A stretch of DNA of 5,623 nt from Taibaiella sp. (GTDB taxonomy: Bacteria; Bacteroidota; Bacteroidia; Chitinophagales; Chitinophagaceae). Location of the stretch: NCBI GenBank assembly GCA_019454705.1, contig JACFNS010000191.1, forward strand, positions 1 through 5,623, given 5' to 3'. The notes under the pieces were generated by a model, which had not been told where the DNA came from, did no database searches, and saw only the letters and a list, made by a program, of their open reading frames with translations. A program made the position numbers and the translations under genes. Below are positions 1 to 5,100 of this stretch, piece by piece. Position 1 is the first letter of the stretch. The number at the start of each line of letters is the position of its first letter.

Positions 1-189
1 GGAGTAATCGTAGAAGCTTTATCTAATGCCATGTTTCGTGTACGTCTTGAAAATGAACATGAAATTCTGGCCACCATATCAGGGAAAATGAGGATGCACT
101 ATATACGTATCCTGCCCGGAGATAAAGTAGGCGTGGAGATGAGTCCTTATGATTTGAGCCGCGGACGCATTATATATCGTTACAAATAA
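1..189 (+). CDS. infA: Translation initiation factor IF-1, 5' end outside the window
   Basis: The frame is open from base 1 and encodes 62 residues to the TAA at 187-189. It reads [14 protein letters not shown] at the start, then [26 protein letters not shown] and a terminal YRYK. This matches the OB-fold of IF-1, a protein of about 72 residues, so roughly ten N-terminal residues and the start codon lie upstream. IF-1 binds the 30S A site during initiation and works with IF-2 and IF-3. It is followed after 32 nt by rpmJ, the usual infA-rpmJ-rpsM order at the spc/alpha junction. The spacer to rpmJ is almost pure A/T. Identification is firm; only the truncation limits it. Confidence 0.97.
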   Translation, partial: GVIVEALSNAMFRVRLENEHEILATISGKMRMHYIRILPGDKVGVEMSPYDLSRGRIIYRYK

Positions 190-221
190 TTTTATAATAA
201 TATAATAAAATAACCAGGATC

Positions 222-338
222 ATGAAGGTTAGAGCTTCAATAAAAAAGCGTAGTGCAGATTGCAAGATTGTGCGTCGTAAGGGCAGATTATATATCATAA
301 ACAAAAAGAACCCCCGCTTTAAGCAGCGCCAGGGTTAA
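222..338 (+). CDS. rpmJ: 50S ribosomal protein L36 (bL36), zinc-free form
   Basis: A 38-residue ORF beginning [20 protein letters not shown] and ending NPRFKQRQG. Length and both ends are diagnostic of bL36, the small protein of the large subunit near the 23S rRNA domain II/V junction. In zinc-binding L36 the ligands sit at Cys11, Cys14, Cys27 and His33 (E. coli numbering). Here those positions are Ser11, Cys14, Asn27 and Phe33, so only one ligand remains and zinc binding is not expected. The ATG at 222 is the only sensible start; a weak AGGA lies just 2 nt before it, too close to act as a normal Shine-Dalgarno. It sits 32 nt after infA and 41 nt before rpsM, almost certainly in the same transcript. 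Confidence 0.96.
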   Translation: MKVRASIKKRSADCKIVRRKGRLYIINKKNPRFKQRQG

Positions 339-379
339 TTGTGCAGAAAACTGATTTTAAAATACAATAATATATATAC

Positions 380-760
380 ATGGCTCGTATAGCTGGTATT
401 GACCTTCCGAAAAATAAACGTGGTGAGATAGCGCTCACCTACATCTATGGTATTGGCCGTAGCACTGCCCAGTATATACTGGACAAAGCCGGTATAGACT
501 ACGACAAGAAAGCTGCTGAGTGGAATGACGATGAGCAGACTGCTATCCGTAATATCATTACGGGTGAGTTTAAAGTAGAAGGCCAGTTGCGTTCTGAAGT
601 TCAGATGAACATCAAACGCCTCATGGACATCGCTTGCTACCGTGGCCTGCGTCACCGTAAGGGCCTGCCCCTGCGTGGACAGCGTACACGTACCAACAGC
701 CGTACCCGTAAAGGGAAGCGTAAAACCGTTGCAGGTAAAAAGAAAGCACCGAAAAAATAA
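380..760 (+). CDS. rpsM: 30S ribosomal protein S13 (uS13)
   Basis: 126 residues starting [20 protein letters not shown], followed by the [10 protein letters not shown] helix-two-turn-helix segment (about residues 21-30) and the conserved C-terminal signature [18 protein letters not shown] (86-103), then a Lys/Arg-rich tail ending KKKAPKK. S13 sits in the 30S head, contacts the P-site tRNA through its basic tail and makes bridge B1 with the large subunit. Length is close to the E. coli protein (118 aa), with a slightly longer basic tail. It follows rpmJ by 41 nt. In E. coli the S4 repressor pseudoknot lies just before rpsM; here the leader is short, A/T-rich and shows no comparable structure. 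No Shine-Dalgarno is visible before the ATG. Confidence 0.98.
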   Translation: MARIAGIDLPKNKRGEIALTYIYGIGRSTAQYILDKAGIDYDKKAAEWNDDEQTAIRNIITGEFKVEGQLRSEVQMNIKRLMDIACYRGLRHRKGLPLRGQRTRTNSRTRKGKRKTVAGKKKAPKK

Positions 761-762
761 TA

Positions 763-833
763 TTTCCACCACTGCCGGATCTGCTATGGTGCAGCAGGGA
801 GGAGTGGCGGAAAGCCGGGTAATTCCGGTTTTT
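763..833 (+). promoter_or_regulatory. Structured spacer rpsM-rpsK: long stem-loop, then short hairpin with T tract
   Basis: Two stem-loops can be drawn in the 105-nt spacer. The first pairs 763-773 with 803-813 (ten pairs and one A-C mismatch), then 775-776 with 801-802. A small internal loop with possible tandem G-A contacts follows (778-779 with 799-800). The stem ends with 780-785 paired to 793-798 around a 7-nt loop. The second hairpin pairs 814-818 with 825-829 around GTAATT and runs into five Ts at 829-833, resembling a weak intrinsic terminator. The element ends 32 nt before rpsK. It may be an attenuator, processing site or ribosomal-protein binding site. That role is inference; only the complementarity is seen. 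Confidence 0.5.
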
Positions 834-865
834 GTTGTACAAGATTACCTTATAGTAAAAGTAAA

Positions 866-1279
866 ATGGCAAAAGCACAATCAACCCAGAAGGGTGGCGC
901 TAAAGCAGCAGCTAAAAAGCGCGTAGTAAAAGTTGAGCCGCACGGCGATGTGCACATCAACGCTACATTTAACAACATTATTATCAGTATTACCAACAAG
1001 ACAGGCCAGGTAATATCATGGTCTTCTGCAGGTAAAATGGGTTTCCGCGGTTCTAAAAAGAACACTCCTTACGCAGCACAGATGGCTGCACAGGATTGTG
1101 CTAAGGTAGCCGTGGATGCAGGCCTGAAAAAAGCTGATGTAATAGTTAAAGGACCGGGTTCAGGCCGCGAAGGCGCTATCCGTTCTATAGCTAACTCAGG
1201 TATCGAGGTGGTATCTATCAAAGACGTGACCCCGCTGCCGCACAACGGTTGCCGTCCGCCTAAGAAGCGCCGCGTATAA
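866..1279 (+). CDS. rpsK: 30S ribosomal protein S11 (uS11)
   Basis: 137 residues. After an Ala/Lys-rich N-terminal extension (1-19) the core begins with [19 protein letters not shown] (29-47). It continues with [19 protein letters not shown] and the RNA-binding signature [15 protein letters not shown] (94-108), and ends [18 protein letters not shown], the near-invariant S11 C terminus. S11 lies on the 30S platform, where it contacts 16S rRNA near the E site and partners S18 and S21. The start at 866 (TAAAATGGCAAAAGC) lacks a Shine-Dalgarno and gives the expected length. It is separated from rpsM by a structured 105-nt spacer and from rpsD by a 99-nt spacer that can also fold, so its expression may be adjusted separately within the operon. 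Confidence 0.98.
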   Translation: MAKAQSTQKGGAKAAAKKRVVKVEPHGDVHINATFNNIIISITNKTGQVISWSSAGKMGFRGSKKNTPYAAQMAAQDCAKVAVDAGLKKADVIVKGPGSGREGAIRSIANSGIEVVSIKDVTPLPHNGCRPPKKRRV

Positions 1280-1310
1280 TTTTTAAATAGTTACAATAAT
1301 CATTTTTATA

Positions 1311-1379
1311 ACCAACTGTTGCGGATCAGATTTTACGATTTTTAAACGAGACGCAATGGTAAAAAAACAAAAATCGTAA
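1311..1379 (+). promoter_or_regulatory. Candidate H-type pseudoknot covering the rpsD start region
   Basis: Two interlocked inverted repeats lie just before rpsD. Stem 1 pairs 1315-1323 with 1352-1360: seven Watson-Crick and two G-U pairs. An alternative uses 1311-1314 plus 1319-1323 with a 4-nt bulge, all Watson-Crick. Stem 2 pairs 1333-1343 (TTACGATTTTT) perfectly with 1369-1379 (AAAAATCGTAA), and its last base is the A of the rpsD ATG. The order a-b-a'-b' is that of an H-type pseudoknot. Loops are 9 nt (1324-1332), 8 nt (1344-1351) and 8 nt (1361-1368); the last is A-rich, as is common for the loop crossing stem 1. S4 binds a pseudoknot to repress the alpha operon in E. coli, so an S4-responsive translational switch is a reasonable inference. 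Confidence 0.5.
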
Positions 1380-1984
1380 TGGCACGTTATACAGGACCAA
1401 AAAACAGAATCTGCCGTATCTTCGGCGAGCCTATATTGGGCTCAGGTAAAAGCCTGGACAAAAACAGCTTCCCTCCGGGACAACATGGTAACTCTCGCAA
1501 GCGTAAATCTACCAGCGAGTATGCCATCCAGCTGAAAGAGAAACAAAAAGCCAAATACACTTACGGTGTTCTGGAAAAACAATTCCGCAACACATACGTG
1601 GAGGCTAACCGCCTGAAAGGAGCTACAGGTGAGAACCTGATTAAATTGCTGGAAGCACGCCTTGATAATACAGTTTACCGTATGGGTATTGCTCCTACGC
1701 GCCCTGCTGCACGCCAGCTGGTATCGCACAAGCACATCATGGTAAACGGTCATATAGTAAATATACCATCTTACCGCCTGAAACCGGGTGATGTAATAGA
1801 AGTGAAGCCTAAAAGCAAGGTGAATACTGACCTGATGAGCATGCTGGGCAGCAAAAACCCAAAAATCAACTGGGTTGACTTCAACGAAAAGGATATGAAA
1901 GGTACCTACCTGGCGCATCCTGAGCGTGAAAGCGTTCCTGAAAACATCAAGGAGCAGCTGATAGTGGAATTGTATTCTAAATAA
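1379..1984 (+). CDS. rpsD: 30S ribosomal protein S4 (uS4), zinc-free form
   Basis: 201 residues starting MARYTGPKNRICRIFGEPIL. The N-terminal domain carries the FPPGQHG motif (31-37). The S4 RNA-binding domain covers about residues 94-157, with RLDNTVYRMGIAPTRPAARQ and the VSHKHIMVNGHIV turn. The C terminus ends ELYSK. S4 is a primary 16S rRNA binder that nucleates 30S body assembly. In many bacteria it also represses its own operon by binding mRNA. The cysteine-rich zinc knuckle found in some S4 proteins is absent; only Cys12 remains, so this is a zinc-independent form. The ATG at 1379 has no Shine-Dalgarno and lies at the 3' end of a candidate pseudoknot. Length fits the family (about 200 aa). 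Confidence 0.98.
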   Translation: MARYTGPKNRICRIFGEPILGSGKSLDKNSFPPGQHGNSRKRKSTSEYAIQLKEKQKAKYTYGVLEKQFRNTYVEANRLKGATGENLIKLLEARLDNTVYRMGIAPTRPAARQLVSHKHIMVNGHIVNIPSYRLKPGDVIEVKPKSKVNTDLMSMLGSKNPKINWVDFNEKDMKGTYLAHPERESVPENIKEQLIVELYSK

Positions 1985-1990
1985 TAATCA

Positions 1991-2012
1991 GGCCCATGCT
2001 TAGTCATGGGCT
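1991..2012 (+). promoter_or_regulatory. Stem-loop just after rpsD
   Basis: GCCCATG at 1992-1998 pairs perfectly with CATGGGC at 2005-2011 around the hexaloop CTTAGT; a closing G-U pair (1991-2012) is possible. It starts 7 nt after the rpsD stop codon. No T tract follows, so it is not a terminator alone. It could protect or process the rpsD 3' end, or act with the next hairpin. Function is inference. Confidence 0.5.
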
Positions 2013-2020
2013 GAAATTAT

Positions 2021-2042
2021 ATACAGGCTCGCCTGTGTTTTT
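2021..2042 (+). terminator. Weak terminator-like hairpin between rpsD and rpoA
   Basis: ACAGG at 2023-2027 pairs with CCTGT at 2032-2036 around the tetraloop CTCG. An extra G-U and A-T pair (2021-2022 with 2037-2038) can be added, and a run of five Ts occupies 2038-2042. This has the form of a short intrinsic terminator. Because rpoA begins only 29 nt later and must be expressed, partial termination or attenuation that lowers rpoA relative to the upstream ribosomal genes is more likely than full termination. The stem is short, so it may be weak. Confidence 0.45.
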
Positions 2043-2070
2043 ATAAAAAGTAAAATAATAAAATATCAAT

Positions 2071-3066
2071 ATGGCCATATTGAATTTCCAGAAACCGGAT
2101 AAAATTGTTCTTCAGAAAGCTACTGATTTCGAAGCCCAGTTTGAATTCCGCCCGCTCGAGCCGGGTTATGGCGTTACCATTGGTAACGCACTGCGCCGCG
2201 TACTGCTGTCTTCGCTGGAAGGTTATGCTATCACCGCTATCAAAATAGCCGGTGCCGACCACGAGTTTGCAACTATCAAAGGTGTGCTCGAGGATGTAAC
2301 CGAAATTATCCTGAACCTGAAGCAGGTAAGGCTGAAAAAATCTGTGGAAGATGATGTAGCTACCGACAGGGTAGAACTGAGCATCAAAGGCCAGGAGGTT
2401 TTCACTGCCGGCATGATAGGTGATGCACTCCCCAACTTCGAGGTGATGAACCCTGAGCTGGTTATCTGCAATATGGAGCCTACCACGCATTTCCAGGTAG
2501 AACTGTACATAGGTAAAGGCCGTGGTTACGTGCCTGCTGAGGAAAATCGTATGGAAGAAGCACCTGTGGGTGTTATCGCCATCGACTCTATCTACACGCC
2601 TATCAAAAACGTAAAATACACGATTGAAAATACCCGTGTTGAGCAGCGTACAGACTTTGAAAAGCTGATAATGGAAGTAGCTACCGATGGTACTATACAT
2701 CCTGAAGAGGCTGTAAAAGAGGCTTCACGCATACTCATCCAGCACCTGATGATTATCACAGACGAGAACATCAGCCTGGATACTAAACGCGAGGAGAAAG
2801 AAGCCGTAGTGGATGAAGAAACACTGCAGGTGCGTAAGACCCTGAACACTCCGCTGGAAGACCTGGAGCTTTCCGTACGTGCGTTCAACTGTCTGAAAGC
2901 AGCTAAAATCAACTCTCTGAGCGAACTGGTACAGTATACGCAGGAAGAACTGATGAAGTTCCGCAACTTCGGCCAGAAGTCACTGTCTGAAATAGAACAG
3001 GTACTGGGCGAGCGCGGTCTGCACTTCGGTATGGATATCAGCAAATACGTTCGCAACAGCGATTAA
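2071..3066 (+). CDS. rpoA: DNA-directed RNA polymerase alpha subunit
   Basis: 331 residues, like the E. coli subunit (329). The N-terminal assembly domain holds the dimerisation signature [20 protein letters not shown] (32-51) and further conserved blocks up to about residue 235. A charged linker (about 238-258) leads to the C-terminal domain (about 259-322), with [14 protein letters not shown] and [14 protein letters not shown]. The residues matching E. coli Arg265, Asn268, Gly296, Lys298 and Ser299, which contact UP-element DNA, are Arg270, Asn273, Gly301, Lys303 and Ser304, all kept. Alpha dimerises to seed assembly of beta and beta'. The gene lies between rpsD and rplQ as in most bacteria, preceded by two hairpins. 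The ATG at 2071 has no Shine-Dalgarno; the leader before it is A-rich. Confidence 0.99.
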   Translation: MAILNFQKPDKIVLQKATDFEAQFEFRPLEPGYGVTIGNALRRVLLSSLEGYAITAIKIAGADHEFATIKGVLEDVTEIILNLKQVRLKKSVEDDVATDRVELSIKGQEVFTAGMIGDALPNFEVMNPELVICNMEPTTHFQVELYIGKGRGYVPAEENRMEEAPVGVIAIDSIYTPIKNVKYTIENTRVEQRTDFEKLIMEVATDGTIHPEEAVKEASRILIQHLMIITDENISLDTKREEKEAVVDEETLQVRKTLNTPLEDLELSVRAFNCLKAAKINSLSELVQYTQEELMKFRNFGQKSLSEIEQVLGERGLHFGMDISKYVRNSD

Positions 3067-3070
3067 TATT

Positions 3071-3123
3071 TATGATTTGTGATTGATGATATATGACTCA
3101 ATCACAAATCATATATCATCAAT
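3071..3123 (+). repeat. Two overlapping, mutually exclusive inverted repeats between rpoA and rplQ
   Basis: Starting 4 nt after the rpoA stop, 3071-3086 is the perfect reverse complement of 3098-3113 (16 bp, 11-nt loop). In addition 3082-3096 is the perfect reverse complement of 3109-3123 (15 bp, 12-nt loop). The two hairpins share bases on both arms, so only one can form fully at a time. The sequence is A/T-rich and made of repeated words such as TGATTTGTGATTGA and TGATATATGA. It may be a conformational switch, an mRNA-stabilising hairpin, or a dispersed intergenic repeat of this genome. No T tract follows directly, so it is not a classic terminator. Confidence 0.7.
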
Positions 3124-3140
3124 AAATCAATAACAAAGTA

Positions 3141-3168
3141 CTCCGCATTTCCTTGACACGGTGCGGGG
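3141..3168 (+). promoter_or_regulatory. Possible hairpin in the rplQ leader
   Basis: CTCCGCA at 3141-3147 can pair with TGCGGGG at 3162-3168 (six Watson-Crick pairs and one G-U) around a 14-nt loop. It is the only G/C-rich patch in the 122-nt rpoA-rplQ spacer and ends 20 nt before the rplQ ATG. A role in controlling L17 translation is possible but rests on this complementarity alone. Confidence 0.35.
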
Positions 3169-3188
3169 GAAACTAAAAAACAACAGTC

Positions 3189-3749
3189 ATGCGTCACGGA
3201 GATAAAGTGAACAACCTCGGCCGTAAAACGGCACACCGTCAGGCTTTAATGCAAAACCTGACCAGCCAACTGATACAGCACAAGCGTATCACTACTACAC
3301 TGGCTAAAGCAAAAGCACTGCGTGTATATGCAGAGCCTATCATTACCCGTTCTAAGAACGATACTATGCACAACCGCCGCGTAGTGTTCAGCCACCTGCA
3401 GGATAAAGAAGCCATCAAAGAACTGTTTGGCATTATCGGCGACAAAGTAGCTGGCCGCCCCGGTGGTTATACACGTATCATCAAGCTGCCACGCCGTATG
3501 GGCGATGCTGCTGATATGGCTATGATCGAGCTGGTAGACTTCAACGAGCTGTACAAGAAGGAAGCTAAAGATGGTGCTAAGAAGACACGTCGTAGCCGCC
3601 GCGCTGGCAGCACTGCTAAGAAAGCTGCTCCTGCTGCTGAAACTGCACCTGTAGAAGAGGTGAAAGCTGAGGCTGCTGTGGAAGAAACACCGGTAGTAGA
3701 AGAAGCACCTGCACAGGAAGAGAACAACGAAGAAAACAAAGAAGCATAA
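3189..3749 (+). CDS. rplQ: 50S ribosomal protein L17 (bL17) with long charged C-terminal tail
   Basis: 186 residues. The L17 core occupies about 1-122: [20 protein letters not shown] at the start, then [18 protein letters not shown], and near its end [20 protein letters not shown] and ELVDFNE. The E. coli protein is 127 residues, so about 60 extra residues follow. The first part of the tail (123-146) is basic, with [10 protein letters not shown] and AKKA. The last part (151-186) is rich in Glu, Ala, Pro and Val, with 13 Glu and only 2 Lys, and is probably disordered. L17 binds 23S rRNA near the peptide exit tunnel. The gene closes the alpha operon and is followed after 24 nt by a strong terminator. 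No Shine-Dalgarno is visible. Confidence 0.97.
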   Translation: MRHGDKVNNLGRKTAHRQALMQNLTSQLIQHKRITTTLAKAKALRVYAEPIITRSKNDTMHNRRVVFSHLQDKEAIKELFGIIGDKVAGRPGGYTRIIKLPRRMGDAADMAMIELVDFNELYKKEAKDGAKKTRRSRRAGSTAKKAAPAAETAPVEEVKAEAAVEETPVVEEAPAQEENNEENKEA

Positions 3750-3773
3750 TCTGCTCAATGTAAGGAAATAACG

Positions 3774-3803
3774 AACGGGCCGCTCATTGAGCGGCCCGTT
3801 TTT
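3774..3803 (+). terminator. Strong intrinsic terminator of the alpha operon
   Basis: A 12-bp perfect stem (3774-3785 with 3789-3800), G/C-rich with the core ACGGGCCGCTC, closes on the 3-nt loop ATT and leads into five Ts at 3799-3803. It begins 24 nt after the rplQ stop. On the minus strand it lies 15 nt beyond the stop of the small ORF at 3816-3980, so the stem could serve both convergent transcripts, although the minus-side T tract is poor. Bases 3751-3760 can also pair with 3785-3794, which would open the terminator stem. Confidence 0.92.
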
Positions 3804-3815
3804 CTTTGAATAGAT

Positions 3816-3980
3816 TTATGCTCGTGTTCCCTTCCTGAGAGCATAAATAAATAACAACAAACACCCCGACAGAAAAATAATATTAACAGTGCGGGCAAAA
3901 GGTGGAGCACCTTCTGGCCATATTTGTCCCAGCAGTACTACGATATTCAATAACAGCAATACAATGGTTATTGGTTTCAT
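3816..3980 (-). CDS. Small hypothetical membrane protein, 54 residues
   Basis: On the minus strand an ATG at 3978-3980 opens a 54-codon frame ending in TAA at 3816-3818. The product starts MKPITIVLLLLNIVVLLGQI (first hydrophobic helix, about 3-20). A short loop WPEGAPPFARTVN follows, then a second helix IIFLSGCLLLFIYAL (34-48) and the positive end RKGTRA. Two helices with a basic C terminus look like a small inner-membrane protein rather than random translation. It is convergent with rplQ across a shared hairpin and divergent from the thioesterase gene (126 nt). A partial -7-like TATTTTG lies upstream. I do not recognise a family. Start choice is clear since no other ATG gives both helices. 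The reality of the gene is inferred from composition and context. Confidence 0.5.
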   Translation of the reverse strand: MKPITIVLLLLNIVVLLGQIWPEGAPPFARTVNIIFLSGCLLLFIYALRKGTRA

Positions 3981-4106
3981 TTGGATGATTTTATCTATGC
4001 AAAATACTTTTTTTATGCATTTTTCCGTTAAGTGGTTTTATGCTGATATATAAATTATAGTTGCTAAACATAGCCCTATCTTTGCTTTGTCGAAAATATT
4101 CATATT
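3981..4106. other. Divergent intergenic region, A/T-rich
   Basis: Together with the terminator and small ORF this completes the 357-bp stretch between rplQ and the thioesterase gene. It is A/T-rich, with a run of seven Ts near 4010, and would carry the promoters of both divergent genes. A -7 box is clear only on the plus strand. No further ORF, tRNA or strong inverted repeat was seen. Confidence 0.5.
4077..4084 (+). promoter_or_regulatory. Bacteroidota-type -7 promoter box (TATCTTTG)
   Basis: TATCTTTG matches the TAnnTTTG consensus used by the primary sigma factor of Bacteroidota. It would place the transcription start near 4089-4091 and give a leader of about 16-18 nt to the ATG at 4107. 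No good -33 TTG/TTTG is present at the usual spacing; the nearest TTG (4061-4063) is 13 nt away, which is short. The -7 match is seen; activity is inferred. Confidence 0.5.
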
Positions 4107-4601
4107 ATGGAAAAAATGCCTGAAAGTAAGGTGCTCATCCGCTTCCCCGATTGCGACCCCTTTAATCACCTCAATAATTCGCGCTACATAGATTATTTCA
4201 TCAATGCCCGCGAAGACCATCTGTGGCAGTATTATCAACTGAATATATATGCCTATGGCAAACAACATGGGAAGAGCTGGGTGGTAGGGCAAAACCAGAT
4301 TGCTTACCTGAAGCCTGCTATGCTGATGGAGACTGTAGTAATACAATCTACCGTACTGGAGTTGAGCGATACGGACATTCTTGTAGAGATGCTGATGTGG
4401 AACAAGGATAAAACACAGCTTAAATCAGTACTGTGGTCAAGGTTTGTACATTTCAACCTGGTGACGCAAAGGCGTGATACACATAGCAAAGAGCTAATGG
4501 ATTATTTTAAACCTTTGGTTAATCCATTGGAAGAGAAAGTTGATTTCGAACAAAGGGTGGTGCAGTTGAGAGTGCAGCAACAAGCTACTGCTCAACGATA
4601 A
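4107..4601 (+). CDS. Acyl-CoA thioesterase-like protein, hotdog fold (4HBT family)
   Basis: 164 residues. Near the N terminus RFPDCDPFNHLNNSRYIDYF (12-31) matches the start of the YbgC/FadM-type hotdog domain, where an Asp after the first strand (here Asp15 or Asp17) and the following HLNN precede the central helix. Strands such as SWVVGQNQIAYLKPAML (57-73) and LKSVLWSRFVHFNLV (105-119) complete the fold. Such enzymes hydrolyse acyl-CoA or related thioesters in the cytoplasm; the substrate cannot be told from sequence. It appears to have its own promoter (-7 box at 4077-4084). Met4 is an alternative start; the first ATG fits the short leader. The stop is one base from the convergent kdsC stop, and no terminator hairpin is visible between them. 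Confidence 0.8.
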   Translation: MEKMPESKVLIRFPDCDPFNHLNNSRYIDYFINAREDHLWQYYQLNIYAYGKQHGKSWVVGQNQIAYLKPAMLMETVVIQSTVLELSDTDILVEMLMWNKDKTQLKSVLWSRFVHFNLVTQRRDTHSKELMDYFKPLVNPLEEKVDFEQRVVQLRVQQQATAQR

Positions 4602-4602
4602 G

Positions 4603-5100
4603 TTATTCCCAATCCCCGTTTAGTTTCAGTACCTTTTCTATCACATCGCGCACGCAGCCCATGCCGCCATTGATAGGGGAGATATATTTGCTGACTGCCT
4701 TTATTTCGGCACAGGCATCTGCCGGGGCCGCGGGTAGTCCGCAGAGTTGCATTACTGCCAGGTCGGGCATGTCATCGCCCATGTAGAGTATGGTTTCGGG
4801 TGGGGTATTGTACTTGGCTATCAATTCTTGCAGCAGGGCTTTTTTATCCTGCACCCTGATGTGCACATCTTTCATGCCCAGGTTGTGAAAGCGTGTTTGC
4901 ATAGCGGCTGAAGTGCCACCACTGATAATCCATAGGTGGTAGCCCTTTTTTACCGCCAGTTGTATGGCATAGCCGTCTTTAATATTCACGCTGCGCAGCA
5001 GGTGGCCCTCTTCTGTAGCCAACAGTTGCGCATTGGTCAGTACGCCGTCTATGTCAAAGACGAAAGTCTTAATCGGGGTAAAAAGCTCCAGTACGTTCAT
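4603..5100 (-). CDS. kdsC: KdsC-type HAD phosphatase (3-deoxy-D-manno-octulosonate 8-phosphate phosphatase)
   Basis: 165 residues with all HAD motifs. Motif I is FDIDGVLTN (15-23; nucleophile Asp16, acid/base Asp18). Motif II is WIISGGTS (57-64; Ser60). Lys86 or Lys87 provides motif III. Motif IV is MGDDMPD (107-113; Asp109, Asp110 for Mg2+). There is no cap domain, and the C-terminal GGMGCVRDVIEKVL is typical of the C0 KdsC/YrbI group, which works as a tetramer. KdsC releases phosphate from KDO-8-phosphate, a step toward the inner-core sugar of lipopolysaccharide in the cytoplasm. It follows iscX with no intervening base, suggesting translational coupling. A related phosphatase for another nonulosonic acid phosphate is the main alternative. 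No kdsA is in view to confirm the pathway. Confidence 0.82.
   Translation of the reverse strand: MNVLELFTPIKTFVFDIDGVLTNAQLLATEEGHLLRSVNIKDGYAIQLAVKKGYHLWIISGGTSAAMQTRFHNLGMKDVHIRVQDKKALLQELIAKYNTPPETILYMGDDMPDLAVMQLCGLPAAPADACAEIKAVSKYISPINGGMGCVRDVIEKVLKLNGDWE

Noticed and set aside
216..219. AGGA before rpmJ as a Shine-Dalgarno
   Set aside because: Only 2 nt from the ATG, too close for normal pairing, and the other genes lack any SD.
339..379. S4-type pseudoknot before rpsM, as in E. coli
   Set aside because: The 41-nt leader is A/T-rich and shows no useful complementary segments.
335..772. 145-codon minus-strand ORF opposite rpsM
   Set aside because: It lies wholly over the certain rpsM gene, shows no family resemblance and is a frame shadow.
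835..842. TTGTACAA palindrome before rpsK as an operator
   Set aside because: Eight bases only, inside an operon and with no second copy; expected by chance.
642..926. 94-codon plus-strand ORF bridging rpsM, the spacer and rpsK
   Set aside because: It overlaps two certain genes in another frame; the spacer part is better explained by RNA structure.
2041..2700. 219-codon minus-strand ORF opposite rpoA
   Set aside because: Long, but fully antisense to rpoA and without recognisable motifs; codon structure of rpoA on the other strand explains it.
4061..4063. TTG as the -33 element of the thioesterase promoter
   Set aside because: Spacing to the -7 box is 13 nt, shorter than the usual range of about 17-23.
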